Below, piece after piece: positions 40,958 to 52,989 of a stretch of DNA of 64,000 nucleotides. Source of the stretch: Phyto melanocephala (Eukaryota > Arthropoda > Insecta > Diptera > Rhinophoridae); NCBI GenBank assembly GCA_941918925.1, contig OW799237.1:92911015-92975014 (forward strand), read 5' to 3'. A program made the translations under genes and the position numbers. The notes under the pieces are model-generated. The model was not told the origin of the DNA and did no database searches. It was given only the letters and a program-made list of their open reading frames with translations. How positions within the stretch are numbered: the stretch's first letter is position 1; every line of letters begins with the position of its first letter.

Positions 40958-42516
40958 TTTAAAAAATAATATATAAAAGTTTCGTAAGCCGAGTCTCACT
41001 GTGTAGACGCGTAAACAATTTTTATTTATTTATTTGTTTAAAGCCTCTTCTCATACAAAAAAATTCTAAAATGCTTTCTACTTAAAATAAAAAAATATAA
41101 TTTAATAGTTTTTAAATATAAAAACAAAAGAATTACAAATATAATAAATGACAAGAAAATTTCATAGAATATATAAAAGAGAATTTGGAAAAATGTTGCA
41201 ACAAATGTTACATCATATGGATGAGGAGTAAGAAACCCTTTTCTGCCCCCTTTTTAAACAGAATACATTATCAGCGCAGTATTAGATGTAACACAGTTAA
41301 TATTGTTACGAAGAATCAGTGCAGAATTATAAAACTTATCAATTTGGTTGATAAGTGTTGAATTTTTGCTATTAACACATGCATATCTAAAACACATACA
41401 TCTCCTCCACCCTCAAACAAATTGAGAATGTTTTTAATTAACAAATTGCGGTCGAATTTTCAACATTTAAAAATATTTATTGCTTTTAATCTACAAATTG
41501 ATTACATTTGGTTACTTTGTATTCCAAAAGCAATTAATTTTGTAAATATTTAATGTTGACAGCAGTTTTTTTAAGAGATGACAGAAAGCTGTTTAAAACC
41601 ATAAACACTGTGATGGCGCTTCAACCCACCAGCAATTGAATTACATACATTTAGCGGTTTATTATTGCCAATTGCCAAAATTGTATTTTTTGTGTTAATG
41701 GGTAAGTGTTTTTGTTATTAATACTTCGCAAATAATTATTAAATTCATTTTGAACACCCACAAATTTCTATAGATTTTTTGCAGATTTTTTTTATTTCTC
41801 TTTATAAGTGTAATCTTATTGTTATTGGTACTTATAATTAGCCATTTTAAGAGTATTTAATTGAAATTATTATCTTTTGAAATTGCTTATAATGATTTAA
41901 TTTTGACCGCCTACTGCTGAATTTATGTTGCTGCAGAAAGTTGTGAGATATTAAGGTATGTTTTAAGAATCTAACTAATAAGTATGCATGTATGTGTGTG
42001 TCTAGCGACAGGTTATAGTACTTGGTTCTAAAATAATTCCGTGTAGATTGTGGTTTATTTGTGGAGTGTGTCCAAAATTATGCAGTTAAAGAAATCAAAC
42101 ATTTTTTTTCATATTTGTATACCACAAGTTGGTAAAAGCTTGTCGCAAATTCAAGTAACACATGCAAAATGAGGAGATTTAGAGAGCTAAATAATACAAA
42201 GGTTATTCAGAAATAGTGTATTGAAGGTACCCTTGGAACCCGTCATACAATTAATATCTTATGAATAAGCAAGAAAACTTCACCAAAGTTAATATGAAAG
42301 CTCGAAATATTAGCCGAGCCGTGCAGTTACTTCCACAACTTCCCCAAATTAATAAAATTCGAGAAATTTAAGAACCTCCAGCTTCTACTTTGCTCTTACC
42401 ATCAATTTATCATGAAGGGGTTAAGGAATTTCATTTAAGGTAAGCATTAAAATGAGTCCGTTAATGTCATGGAATCCTATTATGTCAACTAAAAAATGTA
42501 ACAAAGAACCATAAAA
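40958..42516. other. AT-rich; no gene recognised
   Basis: No coding frame, inverted repeat or family repeat identified. The GTATGTGTGTGTC near 41991 is a short simple repeat. Confidence 0.3.
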
Positions 42517-42759
42517 CGTCGCTGTTCTAACGAATTCAATTATGTTTTTTTTACAAAGTTTTCAGGAGAGCAGAAAAAGCATTGCATTTTGTTACTTCAC
42601 AGTATGTATTAAACATACACATATCGACTGACTATTGTTTATTTCTGAACCAATCAAGATATCCTTAAACGGTTTGGTGGATAGGTGTATGGTTCAAAAT
42701 AGTGCAATAAGAAAAATTTCAAAAAATGTCACATAACCGATAACGTCATTGCAGCGAGG
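42517..42759. mobile_element. MITE, copy 2 (family of 22184-22426)
   Basis: CGTCGCTGTTCTAACGAATT on the left faces CATAACCGATAACGTCATTGCAGCG on the right. The interior aligns with copy 1 throughout with scattered substitutions and small indels, including an extra GTATTAAACATAC-type stretch. Confidence 0.68.
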
Positions 42760-42875
42760 AAAAGCTTTTCTTAACAAAGAGTTATTAAAAAAAAAATAGT
42801 CTGCGTGTGTTTCTTAGAAGGTATTACTAACAGTTTTTGAGATACAAGTTCATTTATTTAAAGCTAAAAAAAAAA

Positions 42876-43492
42876 CAAGTAAGAGTGCTATATTCGGTCC
42901 TATATACCCTTTACAACGTGTAGTCATGCAATAACAATAGTTTGTATCACCATTCATGTCATTAATATGAAATACGTACATACAAACATATATGTTTCAT
43001 TATCTTCATAATGACTTTATTCGCTTAAAAACATTCTAATGAAAAATTATAAATTGAGTTTATGTATGTATGTTTAAAAAAAATAAAAAATAAATTTGTT
43101 TGTCGACGTTCATCCAGTTTGTATTGGTGTGAAAAGACGAGGTGGTCTAGGTTATTTCATCATATTTCAGTTGTTTATGAAGTGATTTTTTTGATTTTTA
43201 ATAACGATCTCCTTCCAAATATTTCTAATATTTTGGTACCTTACGCGGTTTTTGAAAATGTCTGGGGCTTCAGAAAGTTGATTTATTTTGGTACCTTACA
43301 CGGGTCTTGGAAATGTCTGGGGCTTTTAAAACATGACTTCAACATACATACGGACAGACAGACAATGTTTAACTGACACCCCTATTTATAAGCTTTCAGA
43401 AAACTTTATGGGGTCAGAAATGAAAATTGTAGAAATTTCACACGGAATGACAAACCTATATTTACCCTTGTGTATCACAGGTGAAGGGTATA
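42876..43492 (-). mobile_element. DINE-1-like Helentron, family 1, shortened
   Basis: On the minus strand it starts TATACCCTTCACCTGTGA and ends ...TCTTACTTG at 42876. The 3' hairpin is damaged: GGACCGAATATAG remains where ATTCGGCACGGCCGAAT is expected. The low-complexity core is short. CTTACACGG/CCTTACGCGG segments at 43239-43340 form an internal 56-base near-duplicate (TTTTGGTACCTTAC...GAAAATGTCTGGGGCTT). Confidence 0.8.
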
Positions 43493-43535
43493 AAAATAAG
43501 TTTAAGTACAAGGGGCAAGTGCGACTCTCCTTTTT

Positions 43536-44200
43536 TATACCCTTCACCTGTGGTGCACAAGGGTATATATAGCTTTGTCATTCCGTTTGTAGTTTCTACA
43601 ATTTTCATTTCCGACCCCATAAAGTATATATTTTTTGAAAGCTTATGAATAGAGAAGACGATTAAGCCCTGACCGTCTGTCCGTGTGTTGTTTGAAATCA
43701 AATTTTAGAAGCTCCTCTATGTTCCTCAGATCTGTGTATGGTACAATCTCTTGGAAATATCCGGGAATGAATCGTTATTGAAATTCAGTACAATCGCCCG
43801 ATAACTTTCTGAGATATGAGCAAACCACCTCGATTTTTTTCAAAATTACAACAACAACATATGTACATATATACTGGTTAGAGTAAACGTAGCATCGAAT
43901 CCCAGCTGAGCCAAAAATTTTTTTTTTTATTTTATACATTATTTATATTTTTATTACTTTTTTATATATATATTTTTTTTTAATTTTTTTTTATTGTTTT
44001 TTTTTTATTTTTTTTTTTTTAACACATACGTAAACTCTATTTATAATTTTGCAATGGGATGTTTTTATATATGCAAGTTTTTACATGTATGTGCGTATTT
44101 CATATGAGATGAATGGTGATACAAACAATTGTTATTGCATGACTACACGTGGTGAAGGGTATATAAGATTCGGCACGGCCGAATATAGCACTGTTACTTG
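43536..44200 (+). mobile_element. DINE-1-like Helentron, family 1, best full-length copy
   Basis: This copy defines the family. (1) A 5' palindrome TATACCCTTCACC...GGTGCACAAGGGTATA. (2) The block TTTGTCATTCCGTTTGTA. (3) CCGACCCCATAAAGTATATA. (4) A short GTCTGTCCGTGTG microsatellite. (5) GATATGAGCAAACCACC. (6) A long T-rich core (43918-44021). (7) TTGCATGACTACACG. (8) The 3' hairpin ATTCGGCACGGCCGAAT and terminus TATAGCACTGTTACTTG, followed by T. Blocks 1, 3, 4 and 8 match the organisation of Drosophila DINE-1/INE-1, non-autonomous Helentrons that insert between T and T without target duplication. No protein is encoded. It stands 43 bases from the inverted copy at 42876-43492. Confidence 0.88.
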
Positions 44201-44398
44201 TTCTTTGGGTATTTGTATGTATAAAAGATGGTATTTTTTATTTTGTTAGATTAAAATATATCTCCATATTCCTTGTAATTAAAAAAATAATATTTCAGAT
44301 AGTTCTTAAAATTTTTTATTGAAATTTACCTTTTACTTTTTTTGCTCATTATTAAGCAAAAGTTACTTGGACCCCTGTGCTATAAGACCCTGATAAAT
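44201..44398. other. Nothing recognised
   Basis: AT-rich spacer between the DINE-like element and a transposase relic. Confidence 0.25.
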
Positions 44399-44830
44399 AG
44401 GGTGGGTCATTGAAAATTTTAAATTTCAACTACCACTTACTTTGCCTTTAGAATAACATTAATTTTCAGGTTTATGTGTGTCATTTTCAAAATGCGACGC
44501 TTTACGCTCGAACTTCCAAGTGAGTATTTAAGGCAAACTGTAAGAAATTTAAGTAAATAATTTTCAAAAAGAGATTGGCCTTCAGTTCAGCTTCATGCTT
44601 CAATTTGTGAAGTAAGAAAATTAATCGTTATTGGACAAATAAATCCGTTTACTTTCTTGTCCAGTACCTTCTACCGAAAACATTGCTACTGTGACTGAGA
44701 ATGTGCAAGAACATCCATCAACATCAACTCGTTATCGTTCTTAGGAACTGAAAACTTTTTGTAATTCTTTGAGAAGAATTTTGCATAAATAAAATTGGGT
44801 TGATCGAATGGGTTACTGTCGAGCCATTCG
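44399..44830 (+). pseudogene. Tc1/mariner-type transposase N-terminal relic
   Basis: GGGTGGGTCATTGAAAATTT at 44399 resembles the terminal repeat of such elements (compare 61952-62559). The coding traces start MRRFTLELP at 44492, continue in shifted frames (KRDWPSVQLHASICEVRKL), and are clearest at 44664-44745: PSTENIATVTENVQEHPSTS, TRYRSQ, LRRILHK. This is the second helix-turn-helix region of the DUF4817-like transposases. No catalytic part follows. Confidence 0.55.
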
Positions 44831-46844
44831 TGGTAGTAATATGTATGATATTGTGTTTTATTCTTAAATGACAAAGTTTTTGAATATATAAAGCTCAGGG
44901 TGACTTTTACAGTAGTGTAGTGTAGTGTCAACTGGTGTTTTGTAGGAATATTTTTTATAAAGCTTTTTCTGTTATGTCCTTTTTTTTAACTATTTTTGGT
45001 GATATTTCATCAAAGAAAGGAACTTTTTTTATCTCTTCGAAATTAAAAAAAAAAAATCTTTTTTATTCTTAATTGTTTCATATAAAATTTTCATGACAAG
45101 AAGCGTAAGAGTTGATTTTTTTAAGCTTATCTTGTTTTTTCTTTTACTTATCAAGTGTGTTTATTCATATAATAGTTTTACTACTACCAGTTCTATTAAT
45201 ACCAAAATTAATCTGAATTTAATCTAATTCGTACGCAAAAAAAACACACACACACACACAGAAAATCACAATTCTTACTTGTCTGTAACATTTTCACTTT
45301 AAGTGAAATGGAAAATTTTCACTTTTTCATTTTGATTTTGACACTTTATTTAAATTGACGGAATAAAATTTCAATTTAATTTTATTTACAAATATCTTGT
45401 TCTAATTTTTTTATTCAAAGAATTTATGCATTTCTTTCTCTCTCTCTCTTACAATCTCTCAGAAGTATATAAATTCTCTATTATGGTTTTGTTGTTTGTC
45501 CACTTGACAAAATTAAAAAAAAAAAAAAAAAAGTGAAAAATAATCTGTAAATCCACAACGGGCATGTCAAACAAAAATGTCTTCAAAAGAAAAGTTGTTT
45601 GGGCAAGCGGGTTAAGTAGTTTAGTGAGTAAGAAAATGTAGCCATAAAAGAGAGAACATCTCCAAATAAAGTAGAATTGGTCATTTCAAACTGGATTGTA
45701 TGAAATAAATAACAAAAAAGAAAAAAAAAAAAACAAAAACAAACTAAAGTGGCATTAATACATGTTTATTTGTGTATTAGCGCTTGCTTTTATTTAAAGC
45801 ATTTAGTTTTGATTTTTTAAAAACGCCTTACTTTTGTTAGGGCCGGTTTTTTTTTTTTTGACTATAAAACATTTAAACAAAAAAGGAAAAAAAAATAAAT
45901 AAAATCATAAACTAAAGTAAAATTAACAATAAAACAATTTTAATTAAAGTTCTTTTGTTAAAGTTTTTTTTTGTTTGTAATGAACTTTTTTGTTACAAGC
46001 ATTTAACACAATTTAGATTTGTTATCTATCGCACACTACACTACCTCACTACTGGCTGAATAATTATTTCGAGTGTTAAACTATAGTCAAATCATACAAT
46101 ACATATTTCTGTTCGTTTTATTTGCGTAGTTAAAAGTTAAGAGCAATAAAAATGCGTTTTATTGTAGATGTTAAATGTGTTAATAATTTTTTTTTATATT
46201 TAATTAAATGTTTGAAAAATTACATTAATTACAATTTAAATTATGTCACTTTATACGTGCAGACAGAAAAACAATGCAAATTCCCAGCACTGCACTATGA
46301 ATCCGAAAAACTTTTTTTTTTAAATATTTTAAAGTATTTTAAGGAATTTTTGGAAACAGCATTTGGCTGACAATATGATTGGGTAAAGAAGTTGCATTCA
46401 TCAATATGACTCAGAAATAACAGGGAAAATATTTCACAATACGAATGTTATGAACAAATTTTTTAGAATCTCTATACCAACGAACAGAGATCTTGAACGA
46501 TCAAGAAAATCATGATCAAGTTCGAATTGCGATCTTATTTTAAACCGTTAGCATCTTTATGTCTTCAAGAGTGTAGTCATTTGTTGAAGCGTAAAAGTAA
46601 TTGAACTTTTGAAGATTTCATGTTGTTGAATTGTACATCGGTACAAAAGTTTACACCCTAACAAAGTTAAATATGGTCAGAAGCTTAAAATAAATCATCA
46701 TAGAAAGTTATATTTTTATAGCATGGGCTTCGAAGCAATGACCAAAATGTGTTCTCTGACAACAAGTGCCGGGAGTTAAATAGATGATATTTGCAACCAA
46801 TATGTAACCACCGATCTGATGCTGATGATGAAATCGTAGCTTGT
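44831..46844. other. AT-rich; CA microsatellite; no gene
   Basis: A (CA)n tract lies at 45243-45260, TCTC repeats at 45437-45450, and long A or T runs at 45511-45531, 45719-45735 and 45847-45861. Frames such as 46152-46370 have no resemblance to known proteins. The composition would suit an intron or untranslated region, but nothing specific supports that. Confidence 0.3.
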
Positions 46845-47000
46845 TTCGAAAATGCATTCCACTCGGCTAGTGTCGGTAAAAATATAATTTTTCAAATTTA
46901 TTCTTTCATTTATCACAATTAAAAATTCTTTGTAAAAATAAAGAATGTTAATATGAACTCAAGCCTGATTAAAATTTAAATATTAACGACACAAAATTTT
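46845..47000. repeat. Dispersed repeat shared with 5180-5350
   Basis: GAAAATGCATTCCACTCGGC matches exactly and weaker similarity continues for about 130 bases. In one frame the preceding bases read DADDEIVACFENAFHSA, which might be the C-terminal end of a mariner-type transposase, but this is weak. Confidence 0.45.
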
Positions 47001-47529
47001 GTATTAAAGACTACTGCAGCGAAATTGTTTTGTATATAACTACTCTAGATTTCATCTATAAAAATTTACTCTTCGTCTAATATCTGGGAAGACCCCTTGG
47101 CTTTTTGTAGAAGGGCAATAGGCTGGAAGTGAAGGGTAAGCCCCAAAAATTACATACTTGCTATGTATGAGCGTAACATGTGCTTTGATAGTATTGTGGA
47201 GATCCTACGAGAATAAGTTTAATATAAGACCTCTACAAAAGATCCAAAGAGAATGATGCATGAGCAGAGAGAGAGACACATTTACAATCGCTATTGAGAA
47301 TATTAATACTATCGAATTGGTCAATCGAGATGTTGATGAAGTGTGAAGCAACCTTCACTTCTATATCAGTGGCAATGGGTAAATCGCTGGTTATATGGTC
47401 TCTCAACAGATACCAAAGCATAATTTATATCCTTCTCATGAAAATATCACAGATGTAACACAAATTTCAACGAGATATAACAACGTTAACTGCATCAACA
47501 TAATATCATAAGAGCCAAAATGGGCTAGA

Positions 47530-48130
47530 CACATGTAGCCAGGCTTACATGGTCCTCTTTTTATATCAGGCGCACATCACAGCTTACAAGACGAGATCGG
47601 AACGACATCTCAAGTCTGCTGGCTGTATTGACGGGTTGGAAAAATATTCAAAACGACCACGAATTTTTTCGAATGGCCATTGTCACAGCCATATGGATTT
47701 AAAAAGGAAAAATTGGTTTTTCTTATTCTCTGCGAATGTCTAGCCCGGGATGCCAAGTGACACGGAATCCTTTACAAACATAAGCTGGACAACCTCTTTG
47801 AGATATCTGAGGTAGGACTAAATGACTTACTGAGATGGCTAATGGTTACGGGGCGGATCTAGGAATCCCCCTGTTTAAGACACACTAAAATCTAGTGAGT
47901 GTTGATGTTGTCTTGTCAAAAAGGTGTTATATAGGCTCCACTTTGCAGTCAGTGGGTAGTGAACTACCACGGTAACCAACCACTTAGAGTAAGATATACC
48001 AAAATGGACCAAAGATTTGCGACCGAACTGGAATGGGTTTCTAAGATAAAGGCAGAAACAGAGATAAATACTTTCATCTGCAAGGTAATAATACTGTTTT
48101 TCACGATAATATTATAGAAAATAAATTGGA
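47530..48130 (+). pseudogene. Non-LTR retrotransposon RNase H / C-terminal relics
   Basis: Plus-strand traces in changing frames: GLHGPLFISGAHHSLQDEIG, then KLVFLILCECLARDAK (remnant of the C-terminal CECPAL zinc-knuckle region), then KLDNLFEISEVGLNDLLRWL, typical of the last residues of Jockey/R1-type ORF2. Then at 47990-48120 KICDRTGMGF and KYFHLQGNNT appear, which belong to the RNase H domain and match the relic at 20600-20660. Since RNase H normally precedes the C-terminus, two fragments are joined out of order, either two insertions or a rearrangement. Confidence 0.55.
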
Positions 48131-50911
48131 AATTATTAAGAAATTGATTATGAAGCTGCGGCTCATATTTTTATGGACAGGTTATCAGCTTACAACATCT
48201 TAAGAAACGAAAGGGTTGAATTTAGAAATGTCCTATAATGAAAGAATTAGATAAACTCGTATGTTAATTGTAAAAATTACGAGATAATATGCATACTAAG
48301 CCATCACAGTCTATAATCGGAAATGAAAAACCAATAAATTATCCAAAATGGGATCATCTTTCAATACCATCACCTTGGAAAATGCTTGACCCTTCCGAAG
48401 GTTAAAAAGCTAATACAAAGTTTAGGCGATGAAGGAACATGTAAAGGAGGAAGAAAATCTTGCTTTCGATAAAGGAACATACAGTAAAAAAAAAAAACAA
48501 TCCTACGAGATGAAAGGAGATTCTGAAATTAAAAGGACCAACACTCAGAAGGTAACTGGTGTAATAACAGATCATGTAGAGTTGAGAGCTCATGTAGCTC
48601 ACAAGGGACTATTAATTTAAAAAACATGCAATGCTGGCACAGAAAAAATCGTTCTACAATTGATCATATTAGAAACGAAAACTTTAACGCAAACACTATG
48701 CTGAACTTATAGTTCCTTGGGACTTTGGACTGAAAAAACTTAAGACATTAGATTTAGAGAACTGTTGTTTTACACTACAATCTTTTGATTGAATTGAGTT
48801 TATGGTTTATTTCTTAAAAATGAACAAAAGCCAAGTGGATATATGTAATACCTAATAAAACCTAGTGTTTGTTATCATCCTGATCAACGGAGAATCCTAT
48901 AATTCCATAAATCAATCTCTTTCTACTCAAGTTAATCGATATTAACGTGCACATGTATTATTTGTAGTAAAGTTTTTCAGTTCTTCGATGCTGAGTTCAT
49001 ACAGCCAATGTCAAAAAATATATTTGAAGAGGAAGTGAAGCGTAAAATCGAGGTATTTAATTTTTCCTTTTTGTAGGTCTATGCTAATAAGCCGCAAAAC
49101 AGAAATTACCTTAGACTTCACATAAACCAGAATTCCACTCAAATCTGGCTAATTTTGTAAAAAAATTATTAAAAAAGAGGATACTTGGATTTATGTTGAT
49201 TTTAAGTTTCAAGAATCGGACTATTGAAACTTATTAAAACTTCCTTCGAAAGTTATTATTTGTTGACATCAGTATCAAATTTTTAAAGAAATAAACTTAA
49301 CACGCTGAGTTCTATTTCCAACAGATGGTTTGATAAAAATTTAAATTCTTTTCTATAGAATTAAATATATGGGCTACAGCACACACAAACATTTTTAAAT
49401 TATTTATTGTTGCTGAATATATTTGGTGTAGCCGGAAATACAAAAAATCTCTTACTAGCATTTATGAAATGACAATTATTATTAGATCAGTTAGTCTGTT
49501 TTGCAAAGCAAATAAAAATTCATATTCAATAATATTCATAACCCACACCATAGTGCATTAATAAAATATTTCATAAAATTGATAAAACAAAACTTGTTTG
49601 GAAAAAAAAATTTTTTATCTAGATTTTTTTTTGTTAGTTATGATAGCTAAACAAATATAACTACTGATGTCATTTTATGAGACTACAAAAATAAAAAATA
49701 AAAAACATAAAAATTCAAATTATTTACGAACTTGAAATAAAAACCATCAACAATTTCAAATCATTTTCATAAGTTTAACAGAGTTCCTTGAGATCTATAT
49801 AAAATCATTTAACATCGGTATTTATTAACCGATTTATGGTGAGAGAATAGCTACATGGAAATCATATTATTTTCACTTTTTAAGCGGCCTCAATAGCATC
49901 ACTTACAAATCCCTAATGAATGAACAAAACAAAAGACTTAAGACACAAACTCCCCTCGAACAAGAAACTAATTTATCAATCAAGTAATGTTTTCGTCTTC
50001 TTCTTTTCTTGAGTTAGTATTTCATGAATTTGGTTTATGATGTGTGTCTTTTTAACCGTTAAATCTTTGTGTGGTTTTCAACTGATTGACCTTAACAAAG
50101 TGTTAGAAATTATAATCAATTTGTATAAACATAAAAATATTATTTATTTTATAACAATATTAACAGGTTATTTTAAACAAATTTTTTGTTGTTGTTTTTG
50201 TATTAAAATGTTGCTTCTTTAACTTTTAGTTTTTGTATAAACATAAATAATTTCTATAATAAAACACGTTCTCATCTATGGAGTTGTAGTAGCAATTCAG
50301 AAAAGTGAAAACAATGAGAAAGTTCAAGGAACAAAACAGAAATCCCAGCAAAACAAAAACAACAAATATGGCACAAAATTACAATAACAATTACAACAAA
50401 AGTTACCTCTGCAAACAGTAAAACCTAAAATTTAACCAATTTCCAGTTCTACGTGTTAATGAAATTATATTTCTCTCTCAATCTCTCTATGTCGTTTTCT
50501 CTCTTGGTATTTTCTAAGGTATTTACAATAAAACGTTTTAACATCACCAACATTTTTTTTTGGTTTTCGCCAATCTGATAAAAAAAAAAACTTTTAACCC
50601 TTTAATGTATTTGATGTTTGTCTACAACAACACTTTTTGAGGGCACAATTATTCACTTGCGCTTTATATTAAGTTTTATATTCGGCAAAGTCAGAGATTT
50701 TTTTGATGTAATTTTTTTTTGAATTGAAACGGATTTAAATTTTTATAAAAAACTTAAAAAAATTTGTTGATTTATTTAAAATTTTATTTTTTAGCAAGGA
50801 AATAAAATAGGCAAAATAACATTATTCGGACAATTTTTGTGGAGTTTAATTCATTTGTTATAAAAACGTGGTGCATAAATGGTGTTTGATTTCTTTTATT
50901 ACCTTGCTTTT
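48131..50911. other. AT-rich; no gene recognised
   Basis: Nearly 2.8 kb without an element or exon that I can support. 48400-48620 gives short frames on both strands without resemblance. TCTCTC and CAACAA runs lie near 50472-50510 and 50365-50400. Confidence 0.3.
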
Positions 50912-51582
50912 TATACCCTTCACCTGTGGTGCACAAGGGTATATATAGTTTTGTCATTCCATTTGTAATTTCTACAATTTTCATTTCCGACTCCATAAAG
51001 TATATATTTTTTGAAAGCTTATGAATAGAGAAGTCGATTCCTCAGATCTGTGTATGGTATCAATCTCTTGGAAATATCCAGGAATGAATCGCTATTGAAA
51101 TTCAGCACAATCGCCCCATAACTTTCTGAGATATGAGCAAAAAACCACGACCACCTCGTTATTTTTTACAATTACAACAACATTATACTGGTTAGAGTAA
51201 ACGCTGCATCGAATATCAGCTCTGCCAATTTTTTTTTTTATATAATTTTTTTGTTTTATATATTATTTATACTTTTATTTTTTTTTTATTTTTTTTTATT
51301 TTTTTATTTTTTTTTAATTTTTTTTTTGTAATTTTGTTTATTGTTTTACTTTTGTTTTTAATGTTTTTTTTTTATTTTTTTTTTATTTTTTTTTTTATTT
51401 TTTATTTTTTTTGGAAACAAACATACTTAAACTCAATTTATAATTTTACAATGGGATGTTTTTTATATGTATGTACGTATTTCATATGAGATGAAAGGTG
51501 ATACAAACTATCGTTATTGCATGACTACACGTTGTGAAGGGTATATAAGATTCGGCACGGCCGAATATAGTGCTCTTACTTG
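50912..51582 (+). mobile_element. DINE-1-like Helentron, family 1
   Basis: Full length at both ends (TATACCCTTCACCTGTGG start; ATTCGGCACGGCCGAAT hairpin and GTGCTCTTACTTG end). The GTCTGTCCG microsatellite and about 60 neighbouring bases are deleted: GAGAAGTCGATT passes directly to CCTCAGATCTGTG. The T-rich core is the longest of the set (about 51225-51410). Confidence 0.86.
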
Positions 51583-52687
51583 TTGACAATGCAGTTTTAA
51601 TTGATGTAAGAAAGACATTTTTGATCACCTACTTTTGCATTACAAGCTGCAACTTATACACTGATTTAGCCCATTTGTAATATCAAATATTTCTGATGTA
51701 TTAGAAATACTCTGGCTCCTAATCCTCCTGATTTTCCTAAGTTTTTCTGTTCGAGCACTATCGTGCTTTCAACCGACTGACATACGGACGAAGAAAGGTA
51801 GATGGTCCGTAACTGAAAACAAGACTCACAAATTATTTACTTAATGAGGTCTAAAATGATTACAGATGACAAAATTAATATACACCATGTCTTCTTATAA
51901 GAAAAAAATTTAACCGTTTTAGTCCGCTAATGCGTCATGTTGTGTACCACATCTTCCAAAAACAACGCGGGGGGCTTTTTATTGACTCCACCATATTAAC
52001 AAATATATCTGCCCTAACTATGTTAGGTACGCGAAAGGGTTAAGTATGAAAAATATCAATTTTTGTAAAAAAAAATAATTCATTTGTTTGTACAGATAAT
52101 CATACATGAAAACACACAGTCATACATATTTACAAACAAACAAAGTGTTTGTCATATTTCATAGGATCTGCTGAAAAATTCTTTATCAATCCGGTTTTTA
52201 TTTATTTTTGTTTTGGTTTTAAATTTGCACCTTTTCGAAACTATGTATCGGTTTATCAATTAAGTTAATTGTTTCTGCTGTAGGTTTTAGTAGTTTTCTA
52301 ATGAAAATATTTAAAGTATTTACTAATTTTACTTGTTTGTTTTTCTATTTAACCCTCAGGGGGTCTTAATTATCAATCATTGTGTCCGGCTAATAAGTGT
52401 TAAGTATTTTGTCCTTGTGTGTTTTTAAGTATTTTTAAAGTAAACATTTTTAAAGGTTTAAAAACTACTTAAGCAGAAAAAATACTTCATTGTTTTCAAC
52501 TAAGGCTAATTTAGGTTTATTATAATCCAATATTTGCAAAGCGTAAGGGTTAGGGGCACTAATTTCCTACATGTAATTTTACAAGGTTATAAACTGGGCA
52601 TGTTGATACCGGCAAACGCAACGACGAATTGCTAAAACAAAGCAACTTTTTAGTAGATATTTTTTTTGTCAATTCGTATTCACATAT
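51583..52687. other. No gene; faint trace of family 2 Helentron
   Basis: At 51750-51800 GAGCACTATCGTGCTTTCAA followed by CCGACTGACATACGGACG resembles the antisense of the 5' block of the family 2 element (GTCCGTCTGTTGAAAGCACGA at 60132). Weak. The rest is unrecognised. Confidence 0.3.
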
Positions 52688-52896
52688 CAGGGATGGAGAA
52701 GTTATTGCCGTCAGTTTAATTTTATTTTATTAAAAAAAGGATAAATATTTGTGAAACCTATGATAAAAGATACAAAAACAATAATTATAAATAAATTTAG
52801 TACATTTTTTATCAAAACAAAATACAAAAATAAATAAATAAAAAAAAATAAGTTAAATGTTTAATACCGAAACGAAAACATAATTTTCCATCCCTG
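52688..52896. mobile_element. CAGGGATGGA-type MITE, copy 2
   Basis: Ends CAGGGATGGAGAAG and ...TTTTCCATCCCTG are inverted over about 10 bases. The right half matches the left half of copy 1 at 22521 in reverse complement. A-rich interior, no coding. The CA-G-G-G start suits a hAT-like end, but no 8-bp duplication is visible. Confidence 0.58.
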
Positions 52897-52989
52897 CTTA
52901 AAAAAATAAAATCAAGGCGAATGCCAAGAAATTTTGTAATTAAGCTTCTCGATCAGTTTATCTTTAAGCTAAAAGAAATTTTAGAAAAA

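Noticed and set aside
43062..43701. Several 79-104-codon frames
   Set aside because: They are fixed translations of the two DINE-like elements and recur in similar form in other copies.
44470..44519. Possible micro-exon (TTTTCAG acceptor, CAAAATGCGACGC start, GTGAGT donor)
   Set aside because: It looked like a short coding exon, but the MRRFTLEL peptide and what follows fit the N-terminus of a decayed Tc1/mariner-type transposase.
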